64,000 bases of DNA, from NCBI GenBank assembly GCA_964507025.1, contig CAZDOK010000011.1, positions 50,244 through 114,243 on the forward strand. The letters are read 5' to 3'. The number at the start of each line of letters is the position of its first letter. Position 1 is the stretch's first letter. A program made the position numbers and the translations under genes. The notes beneath the pieces were generated by a model, which searched no databases, had not been told where the DNA came from, and was given only the letters and a program-made list of their open reading frames with translations. Shown here piece after piece: positions 50,939 to 60,298 of this stretch. The DNA comes from Amarobacter sp964507025 (GTDB taxonomy: Bacteria > Chloroflexota > Dehalococcoidia > Tepidiformales > Tepidiformaceae).

Positions 50939-52009
50939 CTACAGCGCGTTCAGTGCAGCGAGCAGGGCCTCGGTGTCTTCGGGGCGGCCGGCACTGATGC
51001 GGACGTAGTTCGCCAGGTCGGGGCGGTCGTAGTAGCGGACGAGCACACCGCGGCTGCGGAGCGCGGCCGCGACATCTTTCGCCGGGCGTCCTTCGACCGC
51101 GAAGAGGACAAAGTTCGCCTGCGACGGGAACGGTTTGAGCCAGCCGAGCCCGGCGCACAGGCGAGCCATCCGGTCGCGTTCGGCGACGATGCTGGCGATG
51201 GTTTCGGAGATTTCGGGCCAGTGCGCGACGGCGGCGCGAGCCCCGGCATCGGCCGCCACGTTGACGTTGTAGGGCTGTTTGAGCGACATCATGTGACGCG
51301 CGAGCTCGGGGTGGCTCACGGAGTAGCCGACCCGGAGGCCCGCGAGGCCTGCCCATTTGCTGAAGGTGCGGAGGACGACCAGGTTCGGGTGTTCGGCGAT
51401 GAGTGGTACGACGGACTGGCCGCCGAATTCAACGTAAGCCTCATCGACGACGATGAGGGCATCGAGCGAACAGAGTGCCTCGAGCTCGGCGAGGTTCACG
51501 GGGTTGCCGGTCGGGTTGTTCGGCGAGGTGAGGAATACGATACCGGCGCCAGCGTGCACCGCGTGGCGGAGGGCGACGACATCGAGGTCGAAGTTGGGGC
51601 GCCGGGGCACCTCGACCGGGGCGGCGCGGGAGATTTTCGCGAGGAAGCGGTACATCCCGAAGGTCGGGGTGGCAATCGCGACAGATTTCGGCATCACCAG
51701 GCGGATGAGGATGTCGATGAGGTCATCGGCGCCGGTGCCCGCGACGATGTTCTCGGCGCCGGCGCCGACGAAGCGGGCAATGGCCTCGCGAAGCGCCTCC
51801 TGTCCTGGGTCGGGGTAGATGTGGAACGGCGCCTCGCGGATGGCGGCGAGGACCTCAGGGTGGGGGCCGTAGAGGTTTTCGTTGGCGTCGAGCTTCACCA
51901 CGCGCTCGACGGGCACACCGATCTCGGCCGCGAGGACGTCGAGCGGCTTCACGGGGACATACTCCTCGAGGTCGTCGAGGTCGTGGCGGAGGAGACGGCG
52001 GAGGTCCAC
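50939..52009 (-). CDS. hisC: histidinol-phosphate aminotransferase
   Basis: A 356-aa PLP-dependent class I/II aminotransferase that converts imidazole-acetol phosphate to histidinol phosphate. KLDANENLYGPHPEVLAAI near 40, ENIVAGTGADDLI near 90, and PLP-lysine in TFSKWAGLAGLRVGY (about 213-227). GTG start 52009, two bases after the hisD stop. Confidence 0.93.
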   Translation of the reverse strand: MDLRRLLRHDLDDLEEYVPVKPLDVLAAEIGVPVERVVKLDANENLYGPHPEVLAAIREAPFHIYPDPGQEALREAIARFVGAGAENIVAGTGADDLIDILIRLVMPKSVAIATPTFGMYRFLAKISRAAPVEVPRRPNFDLDVVALRHAVHAGAGIVFLTSPNNPTGNPVNLAELEALCSLDALIVVDEAYVEFGGQSVVPLIAEHPNLVVLRTFSKWAGLAGLRVGYSVSHPELARHMMSLKQPYNVNVAADAGARAAVAHWPEISETIASIVAERDRMARLCAGLGWLKPFPSQANFVLFAVEGRPAKDVAAALRSRGVLVRYYDRPDLANYVRISAGRPEDTEALLAALNAL

Positions 52010-52011
52010 GG

Positions 52012-53337
52012 TTAGCGCCCCTGGAGCCGCCGCTCGACCGCGTGGGCGTGACCGGTGAGGCCCTCGGCGCGGGCGATGATGGCGGCGTGGTGGTTCAGCT
52101 CTTCCATGTCGTCTTCGGGCAGGTTGACCACGGCCATGCGCTTCAGGAAGTCGCCAACCCCGAGCGGGCCGCTCCAGCGGGCGCTGCCGCCGGTGGGCAT
52201 GGTGTGGCTGGGGCCGGCGGTGTAGTCGCCGACTGCCTCGGGGGAGGCTTCGCCGAGGAAGAGCCCCCCAGCGTTGCGGACCTTCATGGCGTAGGCGGTT
52301 GGGTTTTCGACGCAGAGGCAGAGGTGCTCGGGCGCGTAGAAGTTGGCCAGTTCGATGGCGTGGTCGATGTCGTTCACGAGGATGCAGCCGCCGCGGTTGT
52401 CGAGGGCGGCGCGGGCGATCTTCGCGCGTTCGAGGTCGCGCAGCTGGCGCTCGATGCAGCGGGCCACCTCGTCGGCGAGGTAGTGGGAGGGGGTGAGCAG
52501 GATGGGGCTGGCGAGGGCATCGTGCTCGGCCTGGGCGATGAGGTCGGCGGCGACGAATTCGGGGTTAGCGGATTCGTCGGCGATGATGACGGTCTCGGTG
52601 GGGCCGTAGATGCTGTCGATGCCGACATCACCGAAGACCTGCTTCTTGGCGATGGTGACGAAGAGGCCGCCCGGGCCAGCGATCTTGTCGACGCGCGGGA
52701 TGGTCTCGGTACCGTAGGCGAAGGCGGCGACGCCCTGGGCGCCACCCGCCTTAAAGACGCCATCAACTCCGGCGATGTCGGCGGCAACGAGCTTGACGGG
52801 GGGCACTGTGCCGTCGGGGAGGACGGGGCTGGCGAGGTAGACCTCATCGACGCCGGCGACGCGCGCCGGGATGGCGCACATGAGGACGGTGCTGGGGAGC
52901 GGCGCGCGCGTGCCGGGCACGTAGATGGCCGCCTTCTGGAGCGGGCGGGTCATCTGGCCGAGGCCGTTGTTCTGGAAGTCGAGCATGGCGCCACGGAGCT
53001 GCTGTTCGTGGTAGTTGCGGACGCGCTTCGCGGCGAAGTTCAGTGCCTCGACCAGGTCGGATTCGAGCGTGTTGTAGGCGGCGGCAATCTCGTCGCGGCT
53101 GACCTTCAGGTCGCCGACCGTGGCGCCGTCGAGGCGGGAATTGTAGTAGCGGACGGCATTGTCGCCATCCTCACGGACGTCGCGGATGATGCGGCGAACG
53201 ACTTCGTCGGGGCTGAGCTCCTGGCCGAAGGTGCGGAAGGTGGTCTCCCGGATTTCCATGGGGAGCTCTTCGACATCGAGCGGGCGGCGGGAGAGCAGGA
53301 GCTGCCTGCCCTCTTCGGCATTGCGGATTATCCGCAT
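52012..53337 (-). CDS. hisD: histidinol dehydrogenase
   Basis: A 441-aa zinc-dependent enzyme for the last two oxidations of histidine synthesis. Signatures: YVPGTRAPLPSTVLM, AGGAQGVAAFAYGTETIP (about 207-225), Zn ligands in IAQAEHD (about 268-274) and NYYAPEHL-like NFYAPEHLCLCVEN. Length is typical. It overlaps the preceding phospholipase-like gene by ten bases. Confidence 0.95.
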   Translation of the reverse strand: MRIIRNAEEGRQLLLSRRPLDVEELPMEIRETTFRTFGQELSPDEVVRRIIRDVREDGDNAVRYYNSRLDGATVGDLKVSRDEIAAAYNTLESDLVEALNFAAKRVRNYHEQQLRGAMLDFQNNGLGQMTRPLQKAAIYVPGTRAPLPSTVLMCAIPARVAGVDEVYLASPVLPDGTVPPVKLVAADIAGVDGVFKAGGAQGVAAFAYGTETIPRVDKIAGPGGLFVTIAKKQVFGDVGIDSIYGPTETVIIADESANPEFVAADLIAQAEHDALASPILLTPSHYLADEVARCIERQLRDLERAKIARAALDNRGGCILVNDIDHAIELANFYAPEHLCLCVENPTAYAMKVRNAGGLFLGEASPEAVGDYTAGPSHTMPTGGSARWSGPLGVGDFLKRMAVVNLPEDDMEELNHHAAIIARAEGLTGHAHAVERRLQGR

Positions 53338-54086
53338 CCCAGGTACCTCTCTACGGCTTCGCGCGCGGCAGCGGTGGAGCGCTGGACGAAGGCGTCGACT
53401 TCAGCGCTTGTGATGTGGGCGATTGTCTCATCCAGCAGTTCGGGAAGCGAATCGAGGAAGGAAGTAAGCGTCTCGCCTTCTTCGAGCCCGGCGTAACGCA
53501 GGTGATTCGCGATCATCCCGCGGGCACGGTCCCAATCCATGTTGCGGGCCGCCATATCGATGGAGACCTGGCGCCAGCGGTCGAGGGTTTCGGAATCGAG
53601 GAAGCCCGCCTCGATGTCTGAAACGGTGCAACCGAGCGCGGTGCAGATGGACGCCTTGAGTTCGGGGTCGCTGCCGTACTGGCGGTCGAGATCGAACTGG
53701 AGGAGGCGATCCATGACGTTGGCGCGGATGGTGCCGCCGAGCTCGTCGTGGCGGGCGAAGTGGCGGCGGTAGACCTCGGTGATGTACTGCTCGTCCATGA
53801 CGAGGTGGCTGATATAGCCGGCTGCCCAGGCGCGGGTCTCGGGGTTGAGGTTTTCGGGCCGGGCGAGCTTCCCATAGACGCGCAGGAAGCCCTCGACGGA
53901 GTCCTGGTGGTTGTGCTCGTTGAGGTCGAAAAAGTGGGTGCTGAAGCGGTCCTGGCGGGTGATGACGCGGATATCGGGGGTGGTGGCGCCGAGCAGGTAG
54001 TGGCCGGAGTCAGCCGGGACGTCCGCGTGGGAGAGGTCGAGTGCGATCTGGCGGGCGAGCACCATGTGGAGGGTGATCGGGGGCAT
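53328..54086 (-). CDS. zinc-dependent phospholipase C-domain protein
   Basis: A 252-aa cytoplasmic helical protein of the zinc-dependent phospholipase C family. It starts PPITLHMVLARQIA, with GHYLLGATTPDIR near 30, DRFSTHFFDLNEHNHQD (about 46-62), AAGYISHLVMDEQYI (about 89-103; His, Asp metal ligands). No signal peptide. These proteins are widespread in Chloroflexota and of unknown substrate. Overlap with hisD suggests only cotranscription. Confidence 0.8.
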   Translation of the reverse strand: MPPITLHMVLARQIALDLSHADVPADSGHYLLGATTPDIRVITRQDRFSTHFFDLNEHNHQDSVEGFLRVYGKLARPENLNPETRAWAAGYISHLVMDEQYITEVYRRHFARHDELGGTIRANVMDRLLQFDLDRQYGSDPELKASICTALGCTVSDIEAGFLDSETLDRWRQVSIDMAARNMDWDRARGMIANHLRYAGLEEGETLTSFLDSLPELLDETIAHITSAEVDAFVQRSTAAAREAVERYLGCG

Positions 54087-54124
54087 GAACCGATCCTACG
54101 ACAGGAGGCGGGTTCGGTGGCGGG

Positions 54125-55222
54125 CTAGGGGGCGATCGAGTAGCCCCCGACGACCGGCCCTTCGGCGCCGCCCCAGGCGATGAGGGAGATTGTTTCGGCG
54201 TCGCAGAGCGTTCCATTGAGCATGTCCTGCTCCAGCTGCACTTCGAACGACCGGCCGTCCGGGAGCCACGGTGGGTTGACCTTCACCAGGGGAGGGCGAC
54301 CGGGAGTGCCGAACGTGTGCTGTATGCCTCGAACTCCGGGAACAAGCCAGACCTCCGCGATGGACTCCTTGCCCGGCTCGGTGCTCCGCGCTTCCAGTAA
54401 GTTGAGCGTCAGCGTGGCGGGGCACTCTCCGAATGCGGGCTCAACCGTCACGCTGCTGATTTCCGGCGGTGCCAGGAGCCAGCGGCGGGGGACATCGTGT
54501 TCTGGGTCGGGGAGGTAGTCTCCTCGCCAGGGAAAGAACCATCCCGGACCAACTGCGTCATCAACGAAGGGGAGTCCGCCCCGGTGGGACGCGATAACCC
54601 CCGGCTTTCCAAGCGCATCGCCCATCTGGAGCCCAACCAGCCGTAGTCCCTCCGACCGCCGCTCGACCACGAGGTTCGTGCTCGGGAGCGACATGGAGAG
54701 ATAGACGATGAACCGCTCGGTGCAATCAGCACTTCCGGAAACGATCGGGCAATGAATCCCGACCACATGTGGCTCCACGTAGTACCCAAGGTACTGGTCG
54801 GCATCATCAAGGATGGCCATACGAAGCTGTGGGAGCAGGCTTCGCTCGACCGTTCCGCCGTCGGACTGAAGCCTCCTAACACGGACCCCCTGCCTGACCT
54901 CGCCTTCGCGGGCGCCATCGCACAGCGGGAACGGCCCTCCGGCCCCTGGTTCGACGCCGGGGCAGACGAAGTCGGACGGCTGCACTAGCGCACCCAGCGC
55001 CTCCACGTCTGCCGTGGAGATGAGCCGCTGCAACCCTGCGGCGAAGTCGCAAATCTCAACGGCGACCGGGCACGGATCGGAGCCGACGGTCGGTGACGCG
55101 GCCGCCTGGGGCGGTGCCGTTGCCGTTGTGGTCGCCTGGTCGTCCAACGGGTCGTCCCGGCACGCAGCCAACGCCATGCCAGCGAGGAAGACGAGGGCTA
55201 TCGAGGCAGCCACCCTCAGCAT
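54125..55222 (-). CDS. lipoprotein of unknown function
   Basis: A 365-aa lipoprotein. LRVAASIALVFLAGMALAAC gives lipobox ALAAC at about Cys21, then a Thr/Ala/Pro linker. The mature region has eight or more Cys, e.g. DPCPVAVEICDF and PLCDGAR, likely disulfide-bonded outside the cell. The C-terminus (about 250-365) is beta-rich with a C-terminal LCDAETISLIAWGG. No family recognised. It interrupts the his cluster between hisG and hisD. Confidence 0.75.
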   Translation of the reverse strand: MLRVAASIALVFLAGMALAACRDDPLDDQATTTATAPPQAAASPTVGSDPCPVAVEICDFAAGLQRLISTADVEALGALVQPSDFVCPGVEPGAGGPFPLCDGAREGEVRQGVRVRRLQSDGGTVERSLLPQLRMAILDDADQYLGYYVEPHVVGIHCPIVSGSADCTERFIVYLSMSLPSTNLVVERRSEGLRLVGLQMGDALGKPGVIASHRGGLPFVDDAVGPGWFFPWRGDYLPDPEHDVPRRWLLAPPEISSVTVEPAFGECPATLTLNLLEARSTEPGKESIAEVWLVPGVRGIQHTFGTPGRPPLVKVNPPWLPDGRSFEVQLEQDMLNGTLCDAETISLIAWGGAEGPVVGGYSIAP

Positions 55223-55293
55223 GTGCCGTGCCTCCGATCGACGAGCTATTCAATCCAACGCTCGGTGCGACGTGGAAGTTCCGGCCCGCCGTC

Positions 55294-56136
55294 CTAGATC
55301 CGGGCGCTCTCGATGGTGGTGAGGAGGATGCCCCTGCAGCCCATCCGCGAGAGGGTGTCCATGATGCGGTGCGCTTCTTTGCGCGGGACCATGGCCTTCA
55401 CCGAGTACCAGCCCTCGCGCTGCAGGCGAGTGACGGTGGGCGACTCGATGCCGGGGGTGACGATGCAGGCATCGGCGAGGATTTCGCCCGGGCAGTCGTA
55501 TTCGACCATCATGAACTCGATGGCGACGAGCTTGCCTTCGACGCGCGCCAGGAGGACCTCGACCTCGGGCTCGCTTGCCCGGTCGGGATTGGCGTACAGG
55601 GCAGCGTTCGACTGGAAGAGCGGCTCGCCGACGACGCGGAGCCCGGCCTGCTTGAGCGTGGAGCCGGTGTCGACGACATCGACGACGGCCTCGGCGATGC
55701 CCAGGCGAACCGAGATCTCGACTGCCCCTTCGAGTTCGACGACATCGATCTGCTGGCCTGAGAAGTAGCGGCGGACGATGTTGGGGAGGGAGGTAGCGAT
55801 GCGGAGGCCCGCGATTTCCTCGAGGGTGGTGACCTTTGAGTCTTCCGGGACGGCCGCGCAGAGGCGCGAGTGTCCGTAGTTGAGATCGCGCAGGAGGGTG
55901 GGCGCGACGCACTTTTCAGCGACGAAATCGCGGCCGGTGATGCCCGCATCGAGGATGCCGTTTGAGATGTAGAGCGGGATATCTCCCGGGCGGAGGAAGT
56001 AGAACTCGACGTTGTTTTCCGGGTCGATGGAGGAAAGGTTGCTGCCCGCTTTGGAGACGCGATAGCCGCAGGAGTTGAGAAGGTCCAGCGTGGGCTCGAA
56101 GAGGGCGCCCTTATTCGGAAGTGCGACTTTGATCAT
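55294..56136 (-). CDS. hisG: ATP phosphoribosyltransferase, long form
   Basis: A 280-aa HisG, the committed step of histidine synthesis. Core PNKGALFEPTLDLL, GLRIATSLPNIVRRYF, EGAVEISVRLGIAEAVVDVV's parts and DTGSTLKQAGL, plus a C-terminal ACT-like regulatory domain (about 205-280), so histidine feedback is expected and no HisZ is needed. Its ATG overlaps the hisE stop by four bases. Confidence 0.95.
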   Translation of the reverse strand: MIKVALPNKGALFEPTLDLLNSCGYRVSKAGSNLSSIDPENNVEFYFLRPGDIPLYISNGILDAGITGRDFVAEKCVAPTLLRDLNYGHSRLCAAVPEDSKVTTLEEIAGLRIATSLPNIVRRYFSGQQIDVVELEGAVEISVRLGIAEAVVDVVDTGSTLKQAGLRVVGEPLFQSNAALYANPDRASEPEVEVLLARVEGKLVAIEFMMVEYDCPGEILADACIVTPGIESPTVTRLQREGWYSVKAMVPRKEAHRIMDTLSRMGCRGILLTTIESARI

Positions 56137-56393
56137 AGCTGGCGGTACACATCATCCAGCGAGAGGCCCTTTTCCGCCATCATGCAGGCGACGTAGTAGA
56201 GGACCTGTGCGAGCTCGCCGGCGAGTTCGTCGTTGCTTTCGAAGCGTGCGGCCATCCAGCTCTCGGCAGCCTCCTCGACGAGCTTCTTGCCTATGCCGTG
56301 CGGGCCTCGCAGAAAGAGCTCGGCGGTGGACGAGCCCGGCGGCATTTCGCGCTTGCGGCTCACGGCCAGCTCGTACATCTCGTCGAAGGTCAT
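56133..56393 (-). CDS. hisE: phosphoribosyl-ATP pyrophosphatase
   Basis: An 86-aa monofunctional HisE of the all-alpha NTP pyrophosphatase fold. Metal-binding EEAAESWMA (about 39-47) and NDELAGELAQVLYYV (about 54-68) helices match MazG/HisE. Without HisI fusion. The ATGA overlap with hisG couples steps one and two of the pathway. Confidence 0.93.
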   Translation of the reverse strand: MTFDEMYELAVSRKREMPPGSSTAELFLRGPHGIGKKLVEEAAESWMAARFESNDELAGELAQVLYYVACMMAEKGLSLDDVYRQL

Positions 56394-56429
56394 GTCCGCA
56401 CGATAGCCGATCCAGTGGCTCGAATCACA

Positions 56430-57212
56430 TCAGTCGGCGGGGCGCACGGAGACATCGGCCGCGGTGACTACTTCGGTCGTGCCATCGAGGCGTTCGACCA
56501 CGAGCGAGCCGTCGTCCTCGATGGCGACGGCGGTACCCTCGAACGGGCCGCCGCCTACGGGGGACACCAGGACACCCCGCCCCAGGGTGGAGCTGCGCGA
56601 GCGGTATTCCTGGAGCAGGTGACCGCCAGTGGCCTGGAGAAGGGGCTCGAGTTCGTTACAGACGCGCGCGAGCAGTGGTTCGCGGGCAACTTCGCGGCCG
56701 AGCTCGCGGGCGAGGGACGTGGCGATCTCGCGGAGCTCGGGGACCACGGTGGGATCAGCGTTCACATTGATGCCGATGCCGGGGAGGGCGACCGCGCCGG
56801 CGGACGTGAGTTCGCCATCGATGAGCATGCCGGCCGCCTTGCGGTCGCCAATCCAGATGTCGTTCGGCCACTTGATGCGAGCGGAGGGCAGCTCCGCCTG
56901 GATGGCGGTACAGACGGCGACGGGGACGATGAGGGGCAGGCGGCGGTGCACCTCGACGGGGCAGCGGAGGACGAGGGTGAAGTAGAGGTTTTTACCGGCG
57001 GGGCTGTAGAAGGAGCGTCCCCGGCGGCCGCGGCCGGCGGTCTGCTCCTCGGCGAGAACGACGGTGCCGTGGGGCGCGCCTTCATGGGCCTCACGAGACG
57101 CGAGGTCCATGGTGGAGGGTGTGACCGGGCGGTAGAGCAGAAAACGGCCGATGGAAGTCGTGGTGAGCGCGGCCTGGAAGATCGAGGGATCGAAAGGGGT
57201 GTTGGTGAGCAT
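56430..57212 (-). CDS. birA: biotin--[acetyl-CoA-carboxylase] ligase
   Basis: A 260-aa biotin protein ligase. TPSTMDLASREAHEG (about 30-44), AEEQTAGRGRRGRSFYSP (about 54-71) with the ATP/biotin loop GRGRRG, KWPNDIWIGDRKAAGMLID (about 115-133) and a C-terminal SH3-like domain. The N-terminal HTH of E. coli BirA is missing, so it does not repress transcription itself. Preceded by a terminator hairpin and a leader peptide ORF, described separately. Confidence 0.93.
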   Translation of the reverse strand: MLTNTPFDPSIFQAALTTTSIGRFLLYRPVTPSTMDLASREAHEGAPHGTVVLAEEQTAGRGRRGRSFYSPAGKNLYFTLVLRCPVEVHRRLPLIVPVAVCTAIQAELPSARIKWPNDIWIGDRKAAGMLIDGELTSAGAVALPGIGINVNADPTVVPELREIATSLARELGREVAREPLLARVCNELEPLLQATGGHLLQEYRSRSSTLGRGVLVSPVGGGPFEGTAVAIEDDGSLVVERLDGTTEVVTAADVSVRPAD

Positions 57213-57233
57213 GGGTCTCGCGGGGCAGAGAAA

Positions 57234-57261
57234 AGGGCCCCGGGAAGTCTTCCGGGGCCCT
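57234..57261 (-). terminator. rho-independent terminator in the birA leader
   Basis: AGGGCCCCGG (57234-57243) pairs exactly with CCGGGGCCCT (57252-57261). On the minus strand the stem is followed by TTT and a pyrimidine run, 20 bases before the birA ATG. Confidence 0.7.
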
Positions 57262-57268
57262 GGCGTAG

Positions 57269-57286
57269 CTAAGACCGGAGTCTTAG
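57269..57286 (-). promoter_or_regulatory. stem-loop between leader peptide and terminator
   Basis: On the minus strand CTAAGAC and GTCTTAG pair around a TCCG tetraloop. It sits just upstream of the terminator hairpin and could be the alternative arm in an attenuator. Confidence 0.5.
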
Positions 57287-57314
57287 GAGGGCAGGTGGTT
57301 CCTCTTCGGTCGCC

Positions 57315-57374
57315 CTAGGAGGAGGTCACCTCCAGCGCTAAGGTCAGGCCGTAACTACGACTGTGATAGTCCAT
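57315..57374 (-). CDS. 19-aa leader peptide upstream of birA
   Basis: ATG 57374 begins a 19-codon ORF (MDYHSRSYGLTLALEVTSS) ending in TAG at 57315-57317. A full-length AAGGAGGTG (57389-57381) lies six bases before it, the strongest ribosome site in the window. The ORF ends over GGAGGTGACCTCCTCC, which could pair with that ribosome site. Downstream follow a hairpin and a terminator, the arrangement of ribosome-mediated attenuation. Codons are not dominated by one amino acid (Leu 3, Ser 4, Tyr 2, with one rare TTA), so the signal is unclear. Confidence 0.5.
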   Translation of the reverse strand: MDYHSRSYGLTLALEVTSS

Positions 57375-57500
57375 GCGCATCACCTCCTTCCTTAGCGTGA
57401 AACGCTACCGATTGGCGGTGGGGCCTGTCAAGGGGAAATGTTGCGGAGGTGAGTGATTTGGGACGTGAGGGATGGATTCGTTTACCGAGGTGGGGCGCGC

Positions 57501-57509
57501 TGGTATCAT
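57501..57509 (+). promoter_or_regulatory. rpsB operon extended -10 promoter
   Basis: TGgTATCAT, with TTTACC at 57481-57486 as a possible -35 (17-bp spacer). A leader of about 70 bases with a GGCGCC/GGCC-rich fold precedes rpsB. Confidence 0.5.
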
Positions 57510-57583
57510 GGGCGGGTTGCGTGTATAGGCGGCGCCGTGGCTCGCGAGGGCCAAATCTATGACGCCGCACGTTGGAGGCACCC

Positions 57584-58450
57584 CTGGTTACGCCCGTCAG
57601 TATGAAGCAATTGCTGGAGGCCGGCGTTCATTTCGGCCACCAGACCCGACGCTGGAACCCGAAGATGCGCCAGTTCATCTTCACCGAGCGGAACGGCATC
57701 CACATCATCGACCTGCAGCAAACCGTCACGCGGCTGGACGCGGCGATCAACTTCATCCGCGACGTGGTTGCGGGCGGTTCGGACGTGCTCATCATCGGGA
57801 CGAAGAAGCAGGCGCGCGAGACGGTGGAGGCAGAAGCGAGGCGGGCCACCCTGCCGTACGTGAACAACCGCTGGCTCGGCGGCACGCTCACGAACTTCCG
57901 GACGATCCAGAGCCGCATCAAGCACCTCCACAACCTCGAAACCTCGATGGAGCGGGGCGACTTTTCGCGGCTGACCAAGAAGGAACAGCTCGACATCTCG
58001 AACGAGATCGAGCGGATGAACCGGTATTTCGGCGGCATCAAGAATATGGAGCGGCTCCCGGCGGCGGTGTTCATCATCGACACGGTGAAGGAAGCGATCG
58101 CGGTGGCGGAGTGCCAGCGGTTGAACATCCCGATCGTTTCGCTGGTGGATACGAACTGCGACCCGGACCCGGTGGCCTACCCGATCCCCAGTAACGACGA
58201 CGCGATCCGGGCGATCAAGCTGATTCTCGGCAAGGTGGCCGATGCGGCCATCGAGGGGCGGGCGGCCGCGGAATCCGGGGCGGGCGCAGGGACGCACGCC
58301 GACGAGTTCGCGAAGGCAGCCGAGGCGGGGATCGAATCGGGCAGTTTCAGCGCGAGCCCGGAGGACGAGGGTGCAGCCGAGAGCGGCCCCAGCGTCACCG
58401 TCATCTCGGCCACCGCCCAGGCCGCCAGCACAGAAGCACCGCAGGAGTAG
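57584..58450 (+). CDS. rpsB: 30S ribosomal protein S2
   Basis: About 288 aa. Family core SMKQLLEAGVHFGHQTRRWNPKM, with IIGTKKQARETVE, GGTLTNF, FIIDTVKEAIAVAE and CDPDPVAYPIPSNDDA. The C-terminus (about 225-288) is an Ala/Glu/Ser-rich acidic extension. The start is doubtful: family alignment requires residues before ATG 57602, and GGAGG (57574-57578) is correctly placed for CTG 57584; TTG 57572 overlaps that ribosome site. Heads the rpsB-tsf-pyrH-frr-uppS-cdsA unit. Confidence 0.92.
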   Translation: MVTPVSMKQLLEAGVHFGHQTRRWNPKMRQFIFTERNGIHIIDLQQTVTRLDAAINFIRDVVAGGSDVLIIGTKKQARETVEAEARRATLPYVNNRWLGGTLTNFRTIQSRIKHLHNLETSMERGDFSRLTKKEQLDISNEIERMNRYFGGIKNMERLPAAVFIIDTVKEAIAVAECQRLNIPIVSLVDTNCDPDPVAYPIPSNDDAIRAIKLILGKVADAAIEGRAAAESGAGAGTHADEFAKAAEAGIESGSFSASPEDEGAAESGPSVTVISATAQAASTEAPQE

Positions 58451-58458
58451 GAACACTC

Positions 58459-58965
58459 GTGGCAGTAACGACTGAGATGATCAAGGCCCTCCGCGAGGAG
58501 ACCGGCGCGGGCGTGATGGATGCCAAGCGGGCGCTCGAGGAGGCCGGTGGCGACAGCGCGAAGGCGCGGGCCATCCTCCGCGAGAAGGGCATTGCCGCGG
58601 CGGCCAAGCGCGCCGAACGGGAGACCTCGAACGGTGTGGTGGAGAGCTATATCCATGCTGGCGGGCGCATCGGCGTGCTCGTCGAGGTGAACTGCGAGAC
58701 AGACTTCGTGGCGAACACGGCGGACTTTCGCGAACTTGCGCGGAACATCGCGATGCAGGTTGCGGCGATGAACCCGCAGGTGATCTCGGCGGACGACCCG
58801 GGGCGCGGGGCGATTGAGGGCAGCGACGAGGAGGTGTGCCTCCTCAGCCAGCCGTTCATCCGCGACGGAAGCAAGACGATCGCGAACCTGATCCAGGACA
58901 CGATAGCCAAGACGGGCGAGAACGTGCGGGTACGCCGCTTCGTCCGCTTCGAACTGGGCCGATAG
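58459..58965 (+). CDS. tsf: elongation factor Ts (short form)
   Basis: A 168-aa EF-Ts that recycles EF-Tu. N-terminal UBA domain and TDFVAN motif: ALREETGAGVMDAKRALEEA (7-26), GIAAAAKRAERE, HAGGRIGVLVEVNCETDFV (about 67-85) and one dimerisation subdomain. It is much shorter than the 280-aa proteobacterial form, as in Thermus and several Chloroflexota. GTG start, eight bases after rpsB. Confidence 0.92.
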   Translation: MAVTTEMIKALREETGAGVMDAKRALEEAGGDSAKARAILREKGIAAAAKRAERETSNGVVESYIHAGGRIGVLVEVNCETDFVANTADFRELARNIAMQVAAMNPQVISADDPGRGAIEGSDEEVCLLSQPFIRDGSKTIANLIQDTIAKTGENVRVRRFVRFELGR

Positions 58966-58971
58966 CCCGGG

Positions 58972-59715
<744 letters not shown>

Positions 59716-59734
59716 ACGCAGGAGGGAACACGGA

Positions 59735-60298
59735 ATGGCAGACCCCGATGAGATCCTGCTGACCGCAGACGAGAAGATGGATAGCGCGATCACGGCGTTC
59801 CGGCGCGAGCTGAACGGCATTCGGACGGGACGCGCGCACCCGAGCCTGATCGAAACGCTCCCGGTGGACTACTACGGGTCAATCACGCCTCTCAAGCAGC
59901 TGGGCACGATCAACGCGCCGGAAGCGCGGCTACTGACGGTCCAGGTGTGGGACCGCGGTGCGGTGTCCGCCGTCCAGAAAGCGATCCAGAGTTCGGACCT
60001 GGGGCTGAACCCGGCTATCGACGGGCAGACGCTGCGGCTGCCGATTCCTCCACTCACCGAGCAGCGGCGCAAGGAGTTCGTGAAGCTCCTGCACCACAAG
60101 GCCGAGGATGCGCGGGTGGCGGTCCGGAATGTCCGCCGGCATGCGCACGAGGACCTCCGCAAGGCGGAAAAGGAGGGGGCGGTCTCGCAAGACGACCTGA
60201 AGCGGCACGAAGAGGAGCTGCAGAAGCTCACGGACCGCCACATCGCCACGATCGACGCGGAGAGCAAGAAGAAAGAGGCGGAACTCCTTGAAGCCTGA
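59735..60298 (+). CDS. frr: ribosome recycling factor
   Basis: A 187-aa RRF. Start ATG 59735 with AGGAGGGA ribosome site. ELNGIRTGRAHPSLIETLPVDYYG's parts (ELNGIRTGRAHPSL), PLKQLGTINAPEAR, IPPLTEQRRKEFVKL and the C-terminal EEELQKLTDRHIATID helix are diagnostic. Acts with EF-G to split post-termination ribosomes. Overlaps the uppS start by 11 bases. Confidence 0.95.
   Translation: MADPDEILLTADEKMDSAITAFRRELNGIRTGRAHPSLIETLPVDYYGSITPLKQLGTINAPEARLLTVQVWDRGAVSAVQKAIQSSDLGLNPAIDGQTLRLPIPPLTEQRRKEFVKLLHHKAEDARVAVRNVRRHAHEDLRKAEKEGAVSQDDLKRHEEELQKLTDRHIATIDAESKKKEAELLEA

Noticed and set aside
57262..57400. T-box riboswitch upstream of rpsB or birA
   Set aside because: No AGGGTGGNACCGCG-type antiterminator or specifier stem could be found on either strand; the leader-peptide reading explains the region better.
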